Below are positions 14,501 to 63,521 of a stretch of DNA of 64,000 bases, one piece after another. Position 1 is the stretch's first letter, and every line of letters begins with the position of its first letter. The position numbers were made by a program, and so were the translations under genes. Source of the DNA: Setophaga petechia (taxonomy: Eukaryota; Chordata; Aves; Passeriformes; Parulidae); assembly GCA_024362935.1 (NCBI GenBank), contig JANCRA010000032.1, forward strand, positions 2,914,001 through 2,978,000. Direction: 5' to 3'. The notes beneath the pieces were generated by a model that did no database searches, had not been told where the DNA came from, and was given only the letters and a program-made list of their open reading frames with translations.

Positions 14501-17500
14501 TAATTAATAATTTCATTGCCTTTGTATGCATTATCCTCTTTAATTGTGTAACATAATTTAACATGAAAATAAACAAAAGCAACATTTTCTTTTATTTTCT
14601 AGTTTGGCTTGGAACTGATCCCCAAAATATTTCTATTTATTTTGAGCAAATGGAACAAATACAATTGGTTTTAAATCCCAGTTTTTTACTCGTAGAGCAG
14701 AAGGGAAGGAGTGAGACAGAGGAGCATTACAGATGTAGCATTTACCCTATGTTTCTCACTAAAGAGGAAAGGACTGACTACAAAGCACAAGTACTGTTTG
14801 TATGCCATATATTTATTTTTGTAATGTCCCGGTGTTGTACTTAGGTAAATCTCCAACTGAAGCCAATGTGAGTTTTGCCTGAGGGAGGAATAAGACCAGG
14901 GCTCCCATGGGGGACATTTTACATTAAGTATTTTATTATATTTTTGTCTCACAATGGAAGAATGAAATAGGTGAAAGTTACTAAAGCTCTTGTTTGTATT
15001 GATCACAAGTGGAATATGATTTCTGGCATATATTATGATACACAGATAAGAGTATACCTTATTTATTTGTCATCATAATCAGAGCTATATTAGTTGGATG
15101 GGCAGTGGATTTGCTATTTCTACTTAAATTTTAGATATTTATTTATTGTAAAAACCTTTTTTTCAATAATTGGGTCAAAATGCAGCAACTAAAAAAATAC
15201 CTAATGCAAAGATAAAAATAATTTAAAGTATTCTGGAGCAAGGGGGGAAATGCTAGCCAATCTAGTAAATAAGGCAGTTTAAAGCATTTGTGACTGCTAC
15301 TGTGATATATGTACATACTTTACAGCATAAATTACTGTACAGAATACTCTGTTTATTAACCTGTGTGAACAATATTGCCTGCTGCATGGGGACATACTGT
15401 GGGATTATGGTCAGCAGAAAGACAAACTGCTGTAGCAGGATGGGGGAGGCCTCGGGTAGCACATCCTCAGAGAGCAACATGAGTATTATTTTATGAGCTG
15501 CAAAGAAAGCCATCTCCACTTGAGTAATTCTACAAAAAAATCCACTGACGTTGTTGCTATAAACGAAATATGGAAATGAACCTCTGTGGTTTGTTACAAA
15601 AATAACTCTAGTCATAAACTGGTCTCTGCATACCTCACCTGGCCAGGGCACCTCGCTCAGGAGCTCACTGTGTGAAAAGGGAGATGGGGAAGAGTCGCAG
15701 TGCGCCAGTACCTTGTCGTGTGCTGTCTGCACTGCCAGCCAACAGCTGATCCCTCACTGGGATTGCCACACTGCCTTTTCAGCCACTGGTGCCACGTGCA
15801 GCATGGGAAATGGGGAGGGAACCCTGTGATTGTTGCAACTGGCAGGAGAAGCAATGACACGGGTAAGCCTCCTGTTATTTCACCCAGCCTGTACTGCCTC
15901 CCCCACCCATTTGTTTCCCTCACCCATCCACCGTGTGGTTTACTTTTGAATTCTGCAAGGTGGCAACTCCAAGGAGAGTCTCTGTAGGATGCCTACTGCA
16001 ACATGGCACTGGCCAACAGACACCACTGCAGTCCAGGTTTCCATAAATAATATGCCCAGGAAGGCAGGGAGCTGCCAAAAGCAGTATGTGTGTGCAGCCA
16101 TGATTTGTTACTCTGGCTATTGTCTCCATCTGCCATGGTCAGCACAGAACAGTGCCCCTGCACAGGAGGACCAGGGATCAGTGCCCAGAGAGCAATTCTC
16201 ACACTGCCTGGCTCCTCTGCTTTGGCTCCTGCTCCTCCTGTTGCCATCCATGGAAAGAGACAATGGCACTGCAAGCCCGCCTTGACCTGGCTGCTCTGGA
16301 GCTCCCAACACACCAGGGCTCTTTCTGCCTCCACCAACAGCAAGGGAAGCCAGCCCTAGGAGATGCTGTGGCATTCACTGGTCTGCTGGCAGGTCATGAG
16401 CTTCAGGTGTCTCTGTGTGGCCTATGGGCTGTTCACCATGGATGAAATTCCCATTTTCACATAATGAATTGAAAAATGCTGTTGAATTTCCATAAAAAAG
16501 AGTAATATTTGCCTCACTGAGGCTCATAGCTAATCTCATCTCTTTAGTCATCTACAGAAAAAATTTCTCCTTTTTTAAAGGAGGCCAGCTCTACTTCCAG
16601 GCAGCATAAGGAAAAAGCGCCGCCAATTGTTTAGTAAACTGTAAAATGTATTTTCTTGATATTTCAGTAATCTTAATAGAAAAAGATGCACATTCAGTTC
16701 TCAAGGATCTACTTTGGAATTAGGCCTAGAAAATTGTAGAGTGCTCCAAGTCTGAAACATATGCTTGAAACATCTGAGAAATAAATGTATTTACCACATG
16801 CCTATTTTCCTGCATATGTGCTCCCTCCCAACATGATCTCAGCCCCATCCTGCCTCAGTGCATCCTGAGACATTCACCAATTTCATCAGGCATTCCTGTA
16901 AGCAACAGGTATGACCATAAACCTGGGGTGGGATTTATAGCACCTCTGTATCTGAGCTCATTACCTAACTCCCTTTTAGCCAGTGGAGGCAAACAAGAAT
17001 TTCTAGGGTGAGATTAACTGTGCTTATTTTAGACCTTCAGTACAAGATGAGGTGATTTCCAACTTCTGTGTTTAAATCAATCATTTTTCTCTCTCATTCC
17101 ACCTTCTTTTCCTATTCAATCCCAGTGAATTGTTACAAGGCTGACTGTGTATCCTCCATGGCCTAAGGAATGGCATTGTACAGGTGAGACCACCAGCTCC
17201 TGCTGGTTCTACTGCAGGGCCATGAAGTGACAAATCTCACTCAAGTGGATTGGTAGCACAGTTGGGCCAAGGCACTGGGCCAGGAGATGCTGCTGGCACC
17301 CCTCCAGCTGCACTGCTCTTTCACAGAAGGTATCTGAGTCACCAGCACTAAGGGCTTTTGGTCCCCATATTACTGGTCCCTCCCATTTGCCTTTCCCTGC
17401 TGAGGAGAAGAGATGTCAAAAACTGTGCATGGACACATCAGCACTCACTGTCCTTCCTCAAGAGAGAACTGAATTTTCTTGCTGGAAATAATGAGAGAAG

Positions 17501-17649
17501 GTGGATGCCAGTCCCACAGATGGGGTGGGAATGAGAAGAAAGCAGGAAGGTCCTGAACTGCTTGGAGAGCTCTGCACTGCCTTTCACCTTTTTCCTGTGA
17601 CCAGTTTCTACTCTCCCTTGTCCAGCATGTCGCAAGCCAGGAGATGGAG
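5571..17649. other. Intergenic DNA, no gene seen
   Basis: No exon or RNA gene could be supported. There is a perfect hairpin at 10151-10180, a 31-bp imperfect tandem pair near 7139-7200 (GTGAAAAGCTGGGA and GTGAAAAACTGGGA), and a T run at 10979-10993. A more GC-rich patch at about 15620-16445 has open frames on both strands but nothing recognisable. Confidence 0.55.
10151..10180. repeat. Perfect 13-bp inverted repeat with 4-base loop
   Basis: TTATGAAAGTATT (10151-10163), TAAT loop, then AATACTTTCATAA (10168-10180). The arms are exact reverse complements and could form a hairpin or cruciform. No flanking gene uses it as a terminator. Confidence 0.9.
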
Positions 17650-18490
17650 TTGAAGAAAATGTCTAGAACGGCAGGAAGGGACCTCGGCATCCAGGGGGAC
17701 CTTGAGAGAGAGAGGACCTTATGTGAACCCCATGAGGCCCATCAAGATCAATTTCATGGTCCTGTCCCTGTGTTTGTCCAAGCCCCAGTATCAATACAGA
17801 TGAGGGATGCACTGATTGAGAGCAGTCCTGCTGAGAGAGACCTGGGGGTGCTGGTGGATGAGAGGCTGGACATGATCCAGGAACATGCCCTTGCAACCCA
17901 GAAAGCTAAAAAAGCATGACCAGCTGGTGGAGAGAGGTTATTCTCCCCTCTACTCTGATGTTGTGAGACAGCACCTGGAGTGCAGTGTCCAGCTCTGGGG
18001 TTTCCAGTACAGGAAGTACATGGACCTGTTAGAGCAGGTCCAGGGGAGGCCATGAAGATGGTCAGAGGGATGGAGCACATCTCCTATGAAGACAGACTGT
18101 GAGAGCTGGGGTTCACCCTGGAGAAGAGAAGGTTCTGGGGAGATTTTATGGTGACCGTGGTCTTTTTGTATACAAAGGGGATTTATAAGAAAGATTGAGA
18201 AAGACTTTACTAGGGCCTGTAGTAACAGGACAAGGGGAAACGGTTTTCAACTGAGAGTAAATTTAGATTGGATCTAAGGAAGAAATTCTTTACTGAGTGT
18301 GGTGAGACATAGGAACAGGTTGCCCCGAGAAGCTGTGGATGCCCCATCCCTGGAAATGTTCAAGGCCAGATGAGATGAGGCTTTGAACAACCTGGTCTAG
18401 TTTAAGGTGTCCCTGCCCACTGCAGTGGGGTTGGAACTAGATGATCTTCAAGGTCCCTTCCAACCTGAAGCCTTCTATGATTCTATGATA
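17650..18490 (+). mobile_element. CR1 LINE fragment, plus orientation, about 840 bp
   Basis: The longest CR1 copy in the window. It shows GACCTGGGGGTGCTGGTGGA, the CCTTGCAACCCAGAAAGC block, GCACCTGGAGTGCAGTGTCC, AGGAAGAAATTCTTTACT and GATGCCCCATCCCTGGAA, and ends CTTCTATGATTCTATGAT. This is the end of the reverse-transcriptase ORF and the 3' UTR. The reading frame is broken, so it is a dead, 5'-truncated insertion. Confidence 0.93.
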
Positions 18491-20669
18491 AATCTAAACT
18501 GCAAAGGAAAATACAATTTTTTTAAAATAGAGGTGTATTCCAAAATAGAAGTGAGAAAAAGAATAAGAAAGGCCTGTCCTTTGGTAAATGTTATCTATGT
18601 CTAGCTGGTTCCTTCAGGAAATGTTTTCTTTCAAGTCTGGTGACAGGGTAAGAATTCCACATATAAGAATGCCAAATGGAGGAGAAAAGGATAACTACTT
18701 CTAAGAAAGAACTTGTTAGGATTGACTGAATAACATGAACCACGTCAGAAACATTTTGTTGATTTCACCGGTGTTCAGTCCTTGGCGAAGGGCTTTATTG
18801 GTAACTTCCAGGGGCAATGTGTCGGAACAGAGCTGGAAGTCTGCCCTGGGGATACTGTCTAACAATGGTGTGATTTGGGAAGGTCACTCCCACACAGACT
18901 GGGAGAACACTGTGCTCCCAACCAATCTCTGACTTCCCACTTTGGTCACTGATAATGGGCATCAAAATCAGACACATATTTTGTCACGAGAGACTTTTTT
19001 TAAAAAAAAGCATTTTAACAAATGCTTTGTTAAGCAACTAGTTCTCTGCAATGCACCATGCTAAAAGAAAATTTCCATTGATCTGAAGTTATGTGAAGCT
19101 GGATTTGGATTAATGAATTATTTGAACACTTGAGGCTGTTTTGAGGAACATACTTTGTACAAATTTCTTTTACAGATATACAAAGTAACTGAAAGACATA
19201 AAAAGATTTTCAACTCTTAGGATAGCCATGCAGCACTTTGTTATTCTATGCTGTTTGTCCCATTCTGTACTGTTGTGATTCTTGCTCTCTGCCAGGATCA
19301 AAGTCATAGATACTCTGGGAATGGCAATTTCACCTAGACTGTGACACCTCTTGGCTCTAAGCACAAGTTTTATACACTATAGTGCTTACACCAAGAGCTT
19401 ATATAGTATTTAAGGATTTTGTGGGTCTTGTAGCTCTGGACTCAGGGGTGAAATTCATCCAGTGTACTTAGCAGTTTTTTCCATAGCTTTTCAACAGCAC
19501 TTTCCTTCTGAGGATACAAAGTGATTTGCAAACATTAATTAATTCTCATAAAGCCCTATGAGGCAGATAAATGTTAAGTATCCCTGTGTTAGTACATATG
19601 AGAAACATGAGACCTGACTGCCTTATCATTCATGCTGTTCACTGTATTTGCTCCCAAAAATGACTAAGTGCCATGGGACAGAGGAAATCCCTTTTTACAC
19701 CCCCCCCCCCCCCCCCCCCCCACCCAGTTCTGTTGTTTTCCTTGGACCTTCTGGAATCTTTTGAGAGCAGCAGGGACAAGGCTGGGCTTCAAGCTGCAGT
19801 GTGTGAAATTCAAGCTACACAAATTGCAAAAATGAAGGAGCCTTGGTGTATTTGTTGCTGGTTTTGGGGGCAAAAGCCAGGCCCTTTATGCAACCTGTGA
19901 ATTACTTGCTCTGTGTTCCAGCACCCCATTGGAAAGGTGGCTTGGACTGCCAAAGTATGAAACACCTCTGAAAGCCAGGCATAACTGTGGGCTACCAAGA
20001 GCAACAGGACTAGACAGCAAGTGGAGGCAGAGGAATTACTTGAAGAAATAGCCCCAGCTGGATCTCACCCATCTCACTGGAGAAAACCATAGCCTTTTGA
20101 AGGACCAACAGATGCTCTAAATCTTAGTGTTTTCCTCTCTGTAGCTTTAGTCAGCTTAGCACAAACAGGACCTAAAGTGACTTTCCCAGTTTGTTAATTA
20201 ACCTTAAGAGCAATTTACAGCTTGAGGCCAGTGATGCTGGAAGTGGAGGCTTGGCCTTTTTGAGGGCAAATGCAGGTTTGTGAGAGATGGTAAAGTCGCT
20301 AATTTTTCATGCTAACAATATTGGCTCAGAGACATAGTTCCACATTTTTTGAGACGTACCAGACATAAGATCATCCAAATGCTTTTCTGAATGCATTCTG
20401 ACAAATTTATCTATGGTTACGTGCCTTCCCAGGCCTTGGTGCACACCACATAACCTAATGTAACAGTTCTACTTATGATACTGATCAGACCAACCAGGCA
20501 TTTTTAAGACATGAAAACTAGACTAATTTCTTTAGTTTCAAACGCAGTGAGGTCAAATATGTGATGTAAATGATAACAAAAGATAACAAAATGAGAGGCA
20601 CATTAGGTCTGTGCCAGACAGACTTCTGTTGTTACCTTAACAAGTCTGTATACTTCAGGCATTGTTTGT
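18491..20669. other. Intergenic DNA beyond the AFF3 3' end
   Basis: No coding or RNA gene seen. It holds the poly-C run at 19700-19721. A further TTTATT at about 18795 could be a more distal minus-strand polyadenylation signal. Confidence 0.5.
19700..19721. repeat. Homopolymer run of 22 C
   Basis: An uninterrupted run of C on the plus strand (G on the AFF3 strand). It could form a G-quadruplex or i-motif. The exact length in an assembly is often unreliable. Confidence 0.9.
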
Positions 20670-20690
20670 ATTTCTATTGTGCCAGGAGAT

Positions 20691-20696
20691 TTTATT
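20691..20696 (-). terminator. Candidate AFF3 polyadenylation signal (AATAAA), distal
   Basis: This is a second AATAAA on the gene strand, about 4.3 kb after the stop. The evidence is the hexamer alone. Confidence 0.22.
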
Positions 20697-21447
20697 CTTT
20701 AGTTTGAGGATTCTCGCTGTATGGGGGAGGGAAATGTTGCCATTGCTGTGGACAAGAAACATTTCTTTCTGACATATTAAGCATTAAGAGGATTATGTAA
20801 AGACAAGGCATATTGCAGAAGGAGATGTTCTTAATATAGCTTTTACCATGAACCCACGACCTGCCAAAAATTTAGGAGAGTTAAAAAACCTATTGCTTTG
20901 ACAATCTTTTAATTTTAAAAAAATTGTCTTGTAAAAAGATCAAGGAATTCATCCACTGTTATTTACATAAAATTCAAACTTTCTTGCTTAAAATCATGAA
21001 TCATTTTATGTCATATCTATGGGATATCTAGGCAGATGCCATTAATCCAAGTCATTTTGAAAATTCCAATTTCATTTGGATTAAAACCTACAACTAAGTC
21101 AGTGAATAGCATATACTGTACATGCATTAAGGCTGGTGACTACTAAAGTCTCTTGGGTAGATAAACTAAGTACAGACTAACCAGGTCTAAGTGTATGTTC
21201 TCATCTGGGGCAGAAAAGATATCCTGACATTTCAGATTTGAAACAGTAGCCATGAAAAATGGTTGAACATTTGTATTACAAAAGAGATACTATGGCACAG
21301 TCCCAAAGGTGCATTTCATATAAATTAATTAGCTACACAAATTATTTTGACAACAGCTACTGCACTTCTTAGGTGATATGGCTGCTCAGTGATGAGTACT
21401 TGATGATCAATGGTAGGCACTAGTAATATCCTTCATGCTGAGTGACT

Positions 21448-21453
21448 TTTATT
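21448..21453 (-). terminator. Candidate AFF3 polyadenylation signal (AATAAA)
   Basis: TTTATT on the plus strand is AATAAA on the gene strand, about 3.6 kb after the AFF3 stop. No clear GT-rich downstream element was seen, so use is uncertain. Confidence 0.25.
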
Positions 21454-24400
21454 ACTATTTAGATTTACAGTATATACATATGTGTTTGTATCTACACTTA
21501 GGGCTTGATCCTCTCAACCTCCTTTACCTAAGGTCTTCTGTTCACTATAATCTCCTCCTTTGGAGCTCTGCTATTTGAACAAAAGAAATAGGCAAACAAG
21601 GGTTTTGGGTATCCTGCCACGTGACAGGAAGGATTATGCCTGGCTTTTGACCACACTTGAACCTCTGCATATGCTTTGTTCTTACCTGACAGTCATGCCA
21701 CCATGCCATACTATAAAGGTTTAAGGCCAAGGGCTCTGTATGATCTTGCTGCCTGTGAGAATCCTGTAGGCTGTTCTGGATTTGTCAAGCCCACCTGCAA
21801 TACACAGTTCCTTTGCACCCATTCCCATTGCTGTATGAGCTCTTAGTGATTCAGGAGCCTCTGTTTGTAAGCAGACTTCTTCCTCCAGGAATAATCCTTC
21901 TGGATTGGTACAGAATGACAGAATTCTTACTTTTCCAAAATTGAACCCTAATGTTGCTATGACTAAAGAAGCCTGCATGTTCCTGGACTTTCACAGCAGA
22001 TTAAAATAAGTCAGTGTGTTTCATGTATTTCTGGTCCCATCCAAAACACACAGAGAATCTTTGACTCACTGTGTGATATGCTTAAGACTATTCAGGTTCT
22101 TAAAGTGGTGCAAATGCTTAACAGGACCAGACCTGAAGTCACATGCACTTTTGCAGACCAGTCCCTAAGAAGATGAAATTAAGTATTTGTTGTTATTGTG
22201 CCACATTCAGACATCCAATCAGCAGCAACCCTACAGAGCAAACAGCCTGCACAGAAGAGTATTCTAAATAACCTTGCTAAAATAGTTTAGCTGTGAGAAA
22301 CCCTATGGAGAGAAGGCCAAACCCTTTAATCCACTCATGCTGTTGCACCACCAGAAATTAAGGCTCAGTGTGCTCATCAGACAACACAGATGATGCCAGC
22401 ACAAAACTAAAAATCAGTAAGATTTCCATGGAAGCAATAGGCATTTTAGCTGAGATAACTCAATATGAGAGCAATGTACAGGAAAGGACAATCATCTACA
22501 GAGATGCTTAGTACTTGGAAATGTTACAACAAAACACCATTAATTCTTGCATTTCTTTGAAGTTTCTTGACATATTATATCCGTACAAAGAGTTCATCAT
22601 GATTAAGAAAAATATCCCGATCTTAGTAAAATAAACATGCTTCAAAGTTCCATATTTGAAACTCAAATGTCACATGTGCAATAAAACTAAACTCCATTTA
22701 AGGCAAGTAATATATGTTACTTCTAAAATTTCTCAACATTAAATATCAGAAAGGGCTCCCAAACCCCCAAACTTATCTGAAGATAAACATCATAGGCACC
22801 GTCAAAGAAAACAGAAGCTAATCTAGCTGGAGTTTCACTTTCCTGATCTGAGGAGAAATCCTGCAGTAGCTGTGGATGGCATTGAAGCAGCTGACAGAAT
22901 CCATTGCTACTAGTCTAGCAAATCCTGACAGACTTCCTTCCACAGCTGGAGGTCAGGCAAGTGATAAACAGAAAGGCACCGATCGAGTTCTCTGCGATAC
23001 TTGTGACGAAACAAATTGTGTTCCTTCTGGGGTGGGTGACAGCCACGGCTAAGGGTGACAGCAGGACTCAGAGATCAATATTTTGTCATATAAAGGCAAG
23101 TACATGTTCTCTCCTAAAGCCAGCCACTTTGTAACACTCAAGTCCGTACTATGAGGTGGCCACAGCCACAGGCATTCTCCCGGGGGGAAGTATCTGAGCA
23201 CCGATGGGCACAAAAATGTTGGCCCAGGATGGCTTGGGGCTGAGCAGTTCCTTAGTGGCTGCTTCAGAGAACACAGTGAATGCTGAGTCTGAGCAATAGC
23301 TGGAGTTATGGTGAGAAAAACACAGCTATGTGGGGCTCAGTGTGCTCATAAGCCCACTCTTTACCATGGGGTACATGGAGTCTGTGCTACCAAAGACATT
23401 TGACTGAGAAATTCTGCCATATTGTTTGGTATCTTTTCTTCAAAATGCAACTCTTGAAAAATGGGGGATGGAAAAATAAAGGCAGCAAGTACCAATATAT
23501 CAACCATTTGTATCAGTGGCTACTTCTACTTGTATCTTCTATTGAAAGTGTGTTTTGTACTCACAATTTCTTAATGGGTAAGCAAATTAGATTAGAAAAT
23601 AACAGTAAAAGGGTTCACTAATGCCTTTGACAAGAACAGTCAATTGAAAGTCACTGGAGCTGCTGATTGGAGTAAAGGCAGCAAATCTGATTGCAAAAGA
23701 AAATATTTCCAATATAGAAAAAAACCGCCTAAATATGTGAAAACCACTGAAAATGAACAAAAATGCACTGAGTGCAAGCACAGTTGATATGAACTGGCCT
23801 TGACCTCATCTGACCCAAATTAAACTCCAATTATTGTGGGATTAATTCTCTGGCATGAAAAACACAGCCTGTCAACGGGAACTGAAAACATCCCATAAAT
23901 CAAGAAACGTTAAAGCCTAGTTGAGGATTATGCATGAAGAGTGAGAGGATTATGATAGGAAACAGTTCTTAGCCTGATGAGCAGCAAACTCAGCTTCCCA
24001 GATAAAGGAAATTGCATGTAATGCTCCCATACAGCCTGGAAGAAAATGTTGCAAGCTTCTGCTAGATGAAAAAGATATGAAAGTCAAAATCTGCAGGATG
24101 AAGCCTTCCAATGCAAAGCCAACAACTGTTATAAATACCTGTCTGTGTGTGTGTGTGCAGCTGAAATTAACACATTTTCCTTCCTAACTGGATCACTGTT
24201 TGCCATATTTTTTCCTTGTCTATTTACTGTCAGTAACAGAATGCAATTTTGCACCATCTCTTTTAAGTTCTTCCTACCAGAATATCTGTTTTTAGGCCTT
24301 CCTTTTGCTCGGTACTGTAGGTCGCACTGTTGGTGAGGAGCTGAATGAGACCTAAAGTTATTTAAAAAGACAGGAGATAAAGAAATGCATGCAATTTGTT

Positions 24401-25036
24401 GAAACTTATTGCACATGAAATAATGCTGTCTTTCTCCAACTTAATGTGGACTACACACCTCCTCTCTCTGCTCCAGTGGAGAAGTAACAGGGAGATGGCA
24501 CAATTAATATGGAAACTTCTGTGACGTGTCCATGCTCGCAGTAAAATTCTCCATGTCTATGATTTGCCCTCATTCATTCCAGTTCAGGAAAGCCCTTGTG
24601 TATGTGCTTAAGCTATGCTAAAGTCATTAGGATTTCAGTACAAGCTTAAAGTTAAGAATCTATTGTGAGCTTTCCTGAATAGGGATCTGTGCTTATTGCA
24701 CTTGGCTCAATCAACCCATAAGATTTTGGTTTCTGAGTTTTTCAGTACAAGAATAGAAAGGGTATGTTTGTGCATTAAGATCAGTTCTTTATAGTATTTC
24801 TAGTGTATGAAAATGTTTGGAGAGTAATACAGAACAATTCATTCTGAAGAGACATCATTGTATATTGTACCTCTGTGCACATACGTGTCTACACTCAGAA
24901 GAATTTCGCTCAATATTGAAGAAATATTCACCTTTGTTTGGATCAATGCTGTAGCTGACTATTTCTGTAGCACAGTGTCCAGAATAACTGAATTATCCAT
25001 GAAAGGGATACTGTCCATGTGAATGGCACACAGTCA

Positions 25037-59983
<34,947 letters not shown>

Positions 59984-62674
59984 CTGAAAGGGAAACAGAC
60001 GGCAAAGAGCTTAGTGCCGAGGCCCTGCTGCCCCCACCCCGGGATCCCTCTGGAACAGCGAAACGCCGCATCCCTCCGGGCACCACCGAGATTTTCCTTC
60101 GGTACAACACTCGCCCCAACCTATGGCAACCCCTCGGCATTGGCCCTGCATTGCAGGACAGAGCTCATGCCTTGCAGTCGGGCATGTTTTTGGTTTCAGA
60201 ATGGGGTTTGGAGATGAGAAGGAGAAGAGCTTCTGTAATGCATCATTTCCAAGGGTGATTCACAACAGCAGTACTGCCATTACCGCTACTGGGAAATACT
60301 CCCAAGTTTCCAAATAGAAAAAAGTGCAATGGCAGTAGGAAGGGAGGAAAACAAGGCAGGGTACAGCTGAGGCTAGGGCAGAGTAGCTATCAGGAAAGCT
60401 AGGGATGTGCATTTAGTGTCCTGTGCCATTGCAGAAAATACAGAAAGCATTTAAGAAGCATACAAAGTGGCATGTGGTGGGGAGTTGGAGGGCTAACGAG
60501 GCACTTCATGTAACCTGTCTTGTATTGACATTATAATCCACAAACATTTCTTGTGTGGTGGTGCTGTCAAGGGTTCATTTTGTGAGTATTGTGCGGCTGT
60601 TAGTTTTTCTTTTAATGTCTGTCACAACACTATCAAGTTATAAGAGCACATTTAAAACATAATGGTGTTAGGACAGGGAAGAAGTGGGATAATCATGATT
60701 TCAAATGTAACCACAGCTGAGACAATGTTATTTCAGAACAATGTGTGACTGTTTTCTAGAGCTTGCCTTCAGTAATTTGAATGTAATAAAATGAAGAGGA
60801 AAGGCAAAAACCCCAGAAAAAAACAGATGATGGAGTAGATGGCTAGCCATAACCTAACCCCACAAAAGCCAAAGTGAAAAATTTCCTAATTTCCTCAGAT
60901 AGAACCAAAATTTAGTTCACTAGGCCATTGCATGTGAATAATCAAAAACTGTGTCATGATTCGAACATGAAAACCATCAGTGCTCTGGAAGAAAGTTTGC
61001 TCAAGAGAGAATATCCACAGTCTCTAACTTAAAAGAGTATCTTACTTCTTATTTAAAGTAGATGCCTGAGGGCAACACAAGTTTCTTGTACAGCCAAGGG
61101 CGCCTTCAGAATCACCCACTGAGGATTGTATGCACTCTACAAGGAGCAAAGGTTCTTAAAATAAGCAAAAAAATTAGACATTGGCATTCATATGATAAAA
61201 ATATTCCTTCTAGCTAAAGTGTCTAATTTACTCATTACTGAGCTAACCCAGACCTATGGGAAGTTTGCAGGACAGGCTTACATTTATGTTTTTTAAAGCA
61301 TACTCCCTAATATCTTACATGAAGAATTTCTTTCCTGAGCTGTAAATCTTGAAAATGGATGGTCAATATTTCTCTTGGATGAAGCTGTATTTTTACAGCC
61401 CTTAACTCTTTATCTAAAAATGAACAGCATTTTTTTACTGCTGTTGAAAATACAGATAGATATGTTTGATGTCATTCACTGTGCACATATTGAATTTACT
61501 AGATATATAATAAAAGGTTCACTATACATGGAAGTCTTTCCACTGTTCAGAAGTATTTCAGAAAAGGAGATACATCAGAAGCACGTGGGGAAAAATACAC
61601 CTCTGCCTGTAAGGGTAGGTCAGAGTGAGTGCTGCTTGGAAGTTCAAAAAAACTTCCAAATTCATCTATTACATCCCATTCTGCCTGTTTATATATCTTG
61701 TAATTCTTGAAAACGGTGTCTCACATATTTCAAGGGATCACAGTAACCAGCAGGAAAAAGTGATTACATGCTGCAGCATCATAACCTGGCAGTGCAGGAC
61801 TTTGCTAGAGTAGTATGTCTGCTATTCAGGCATAATACCTATGGTCCTACCAACCTATCCACCAACTATGAAGTTTATTAAAAAGGATCAACAGTGTTAC
61901 CAGCTTTACTGGTTTTGTCAGGAGTTTCAGGTGCACTTTTGAGGTTTAGTTAAATAAAAATTCACATCCTTGTGGTTTCTGAAAAAAACCTCCAAAATCT
62001 GCCTGCTAAAAAAATCCTTTAAGATTCATCTGATAAAAGTAAAATGTCTGCAGTCTATCAGGTAAATTAAAAGAATCCAAACTTTAAAAACCAGAATTTT
62101 AAAACTTTTCTCACTAATTTTGGGCCCTGATAGCATTTCTGAATATTTGAGATTCTCAGTGTACAGGAATGATGCCAGTTCATTTTTGGAAGTAATTTAT
62201 TCAATTGATTGTTCTAACTGAAAATTACTGCACTTTGAGATCACATTAAAAAAAACCCCAAAAAACAGAAGGCACCTTGCAAGAGAGCAAATCATGACAG
62301 CCAAGAATAGATAGCAGGACTGGTAAAAAAATAGACTGGGAAAATTCATTTGAAAATTTTTGCCCATCCATTATACATGCCTAATTGTAATTATTTGTGG
62401 GAGAAAAAGAAAATCCCTAATTTCTGCTCCACACACCATTCTATGGAAGAAAAGTTGGTTTGTTGAATTGAAAGTTTTTCAGCAGGATGTAAGGATAGAA
62501 ATACATACGAATATATATGCAGGGTATTCTGATACCAAAATGCTCTCTGCCCATTGGTTTTGATGCATGGAAATATGCTGGCCCTTGGGCCTTTTAGAGA
62601 ACTGGGCAGTTTTCAACTGGGGCAAAGCCAGTGCTGTCCAGATGGGCACTGGTAATAGGAATAACAGTCTGTTA

Positions 62675-62734
62675 TCAGCTGATTTGCAATTAAATATAGG
62701 TTGGTCATCTGACTTGCAATTAAATATAGGTTTG
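62675..62734. repeat. 30-bp tandem duplication
   Basis: TTGCAATTAAATATAGGTT occurs twice with a 30-bp period, within longer units beginning TCAGCTGA and TCATCTGA. There are few differences between the copies. Confidence 0.9.
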
Positions 62735-63521
62735 GCATGAAAACTCAAGCCAGGAAACTTCACAGAACTAAGATACTTTCAGGGATCAACATACCACAGA
62801 CATACACATGTGCCAGAAACAGGATGTGATACATTTCCTTAAATATTGTGGGTGGATTCATCTGTACAACATAGACACCTATATCTTAGCTAGTCAACAA
62901 GTTCCTTCTCCAGTCAGTGAACTACTCTTCTAGGGTGTGAAAAATTCCCTCTTGAAATAGACATATAAAATAGGCCAGATGAGTTGGGCCCTAAAAACGT
63001 CTTTTCCTTTCCACAGACTGTTAAGGGGAGGCTGAGGTGGTGAGCAGATGTAGGTATCTACAGGAGAAGTGTGCAGATTTAGGTGGGATGACTCCCACGC
63101 AGCATGTCTGTATATCTCAGATCTCTTCAAGGCTGCAAGTGCAACCAGAGGCATGAATGGCATGCATCCAAAAAGAAACTTGTCAAAATGTTATCCAGAA
63201 ACACTTTCTAGGATAAAGGGCTGTTAAACAATGCCAGTGTAATGGGGTCACTCTATGCTTGTTACTACAAAGAGGGACCTAAGGCATGGCTAATATGTGG
63301 TAAACTTGAAGTATGACACCACTTTCACTGAGAGATATGAGAGCCCATAACACAGCATGGACTTAACCCACCATCCCTGCAAGCTACTCTGCATATTGTA
63401 AATCCATGTACTAATTCACCCTTGTGGTAACTTGCTTGTGCTGCCCTGTTATCAAATACTTCAGTCAGGGCAATGCCCATACAAATGTGGTGCTTTGTCG
63501 TTATGTTTAAGGCACACACGG

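Larger units (their letters stand above)
20670..25036 (-). other. AFF3: Probable AFF3 3' UTR (end not determined)
   Basis: The sequence following the AFF3 stop is AT-rich and has no supported coding exon. AFF3 has a long 3' UTR of several kilobases in mammals, as I remember it. The nearest minus-strand AATAAA motifs downstream of the stop that I noticed are at 21448-21453 and 20691-20696. A weaker ATTAAA lies at 22325-22330. None has a convincing GT-rich element after it, so the boundary is a guess. A short (GT)n lies near 24147-24162. Confidence 0.4.

Noticed and set aside
15620..16445. Overlapping open frames on both strands in a GC-richer patch
   Set aside because: No domain, no consistent splice structure and no preferred strand.
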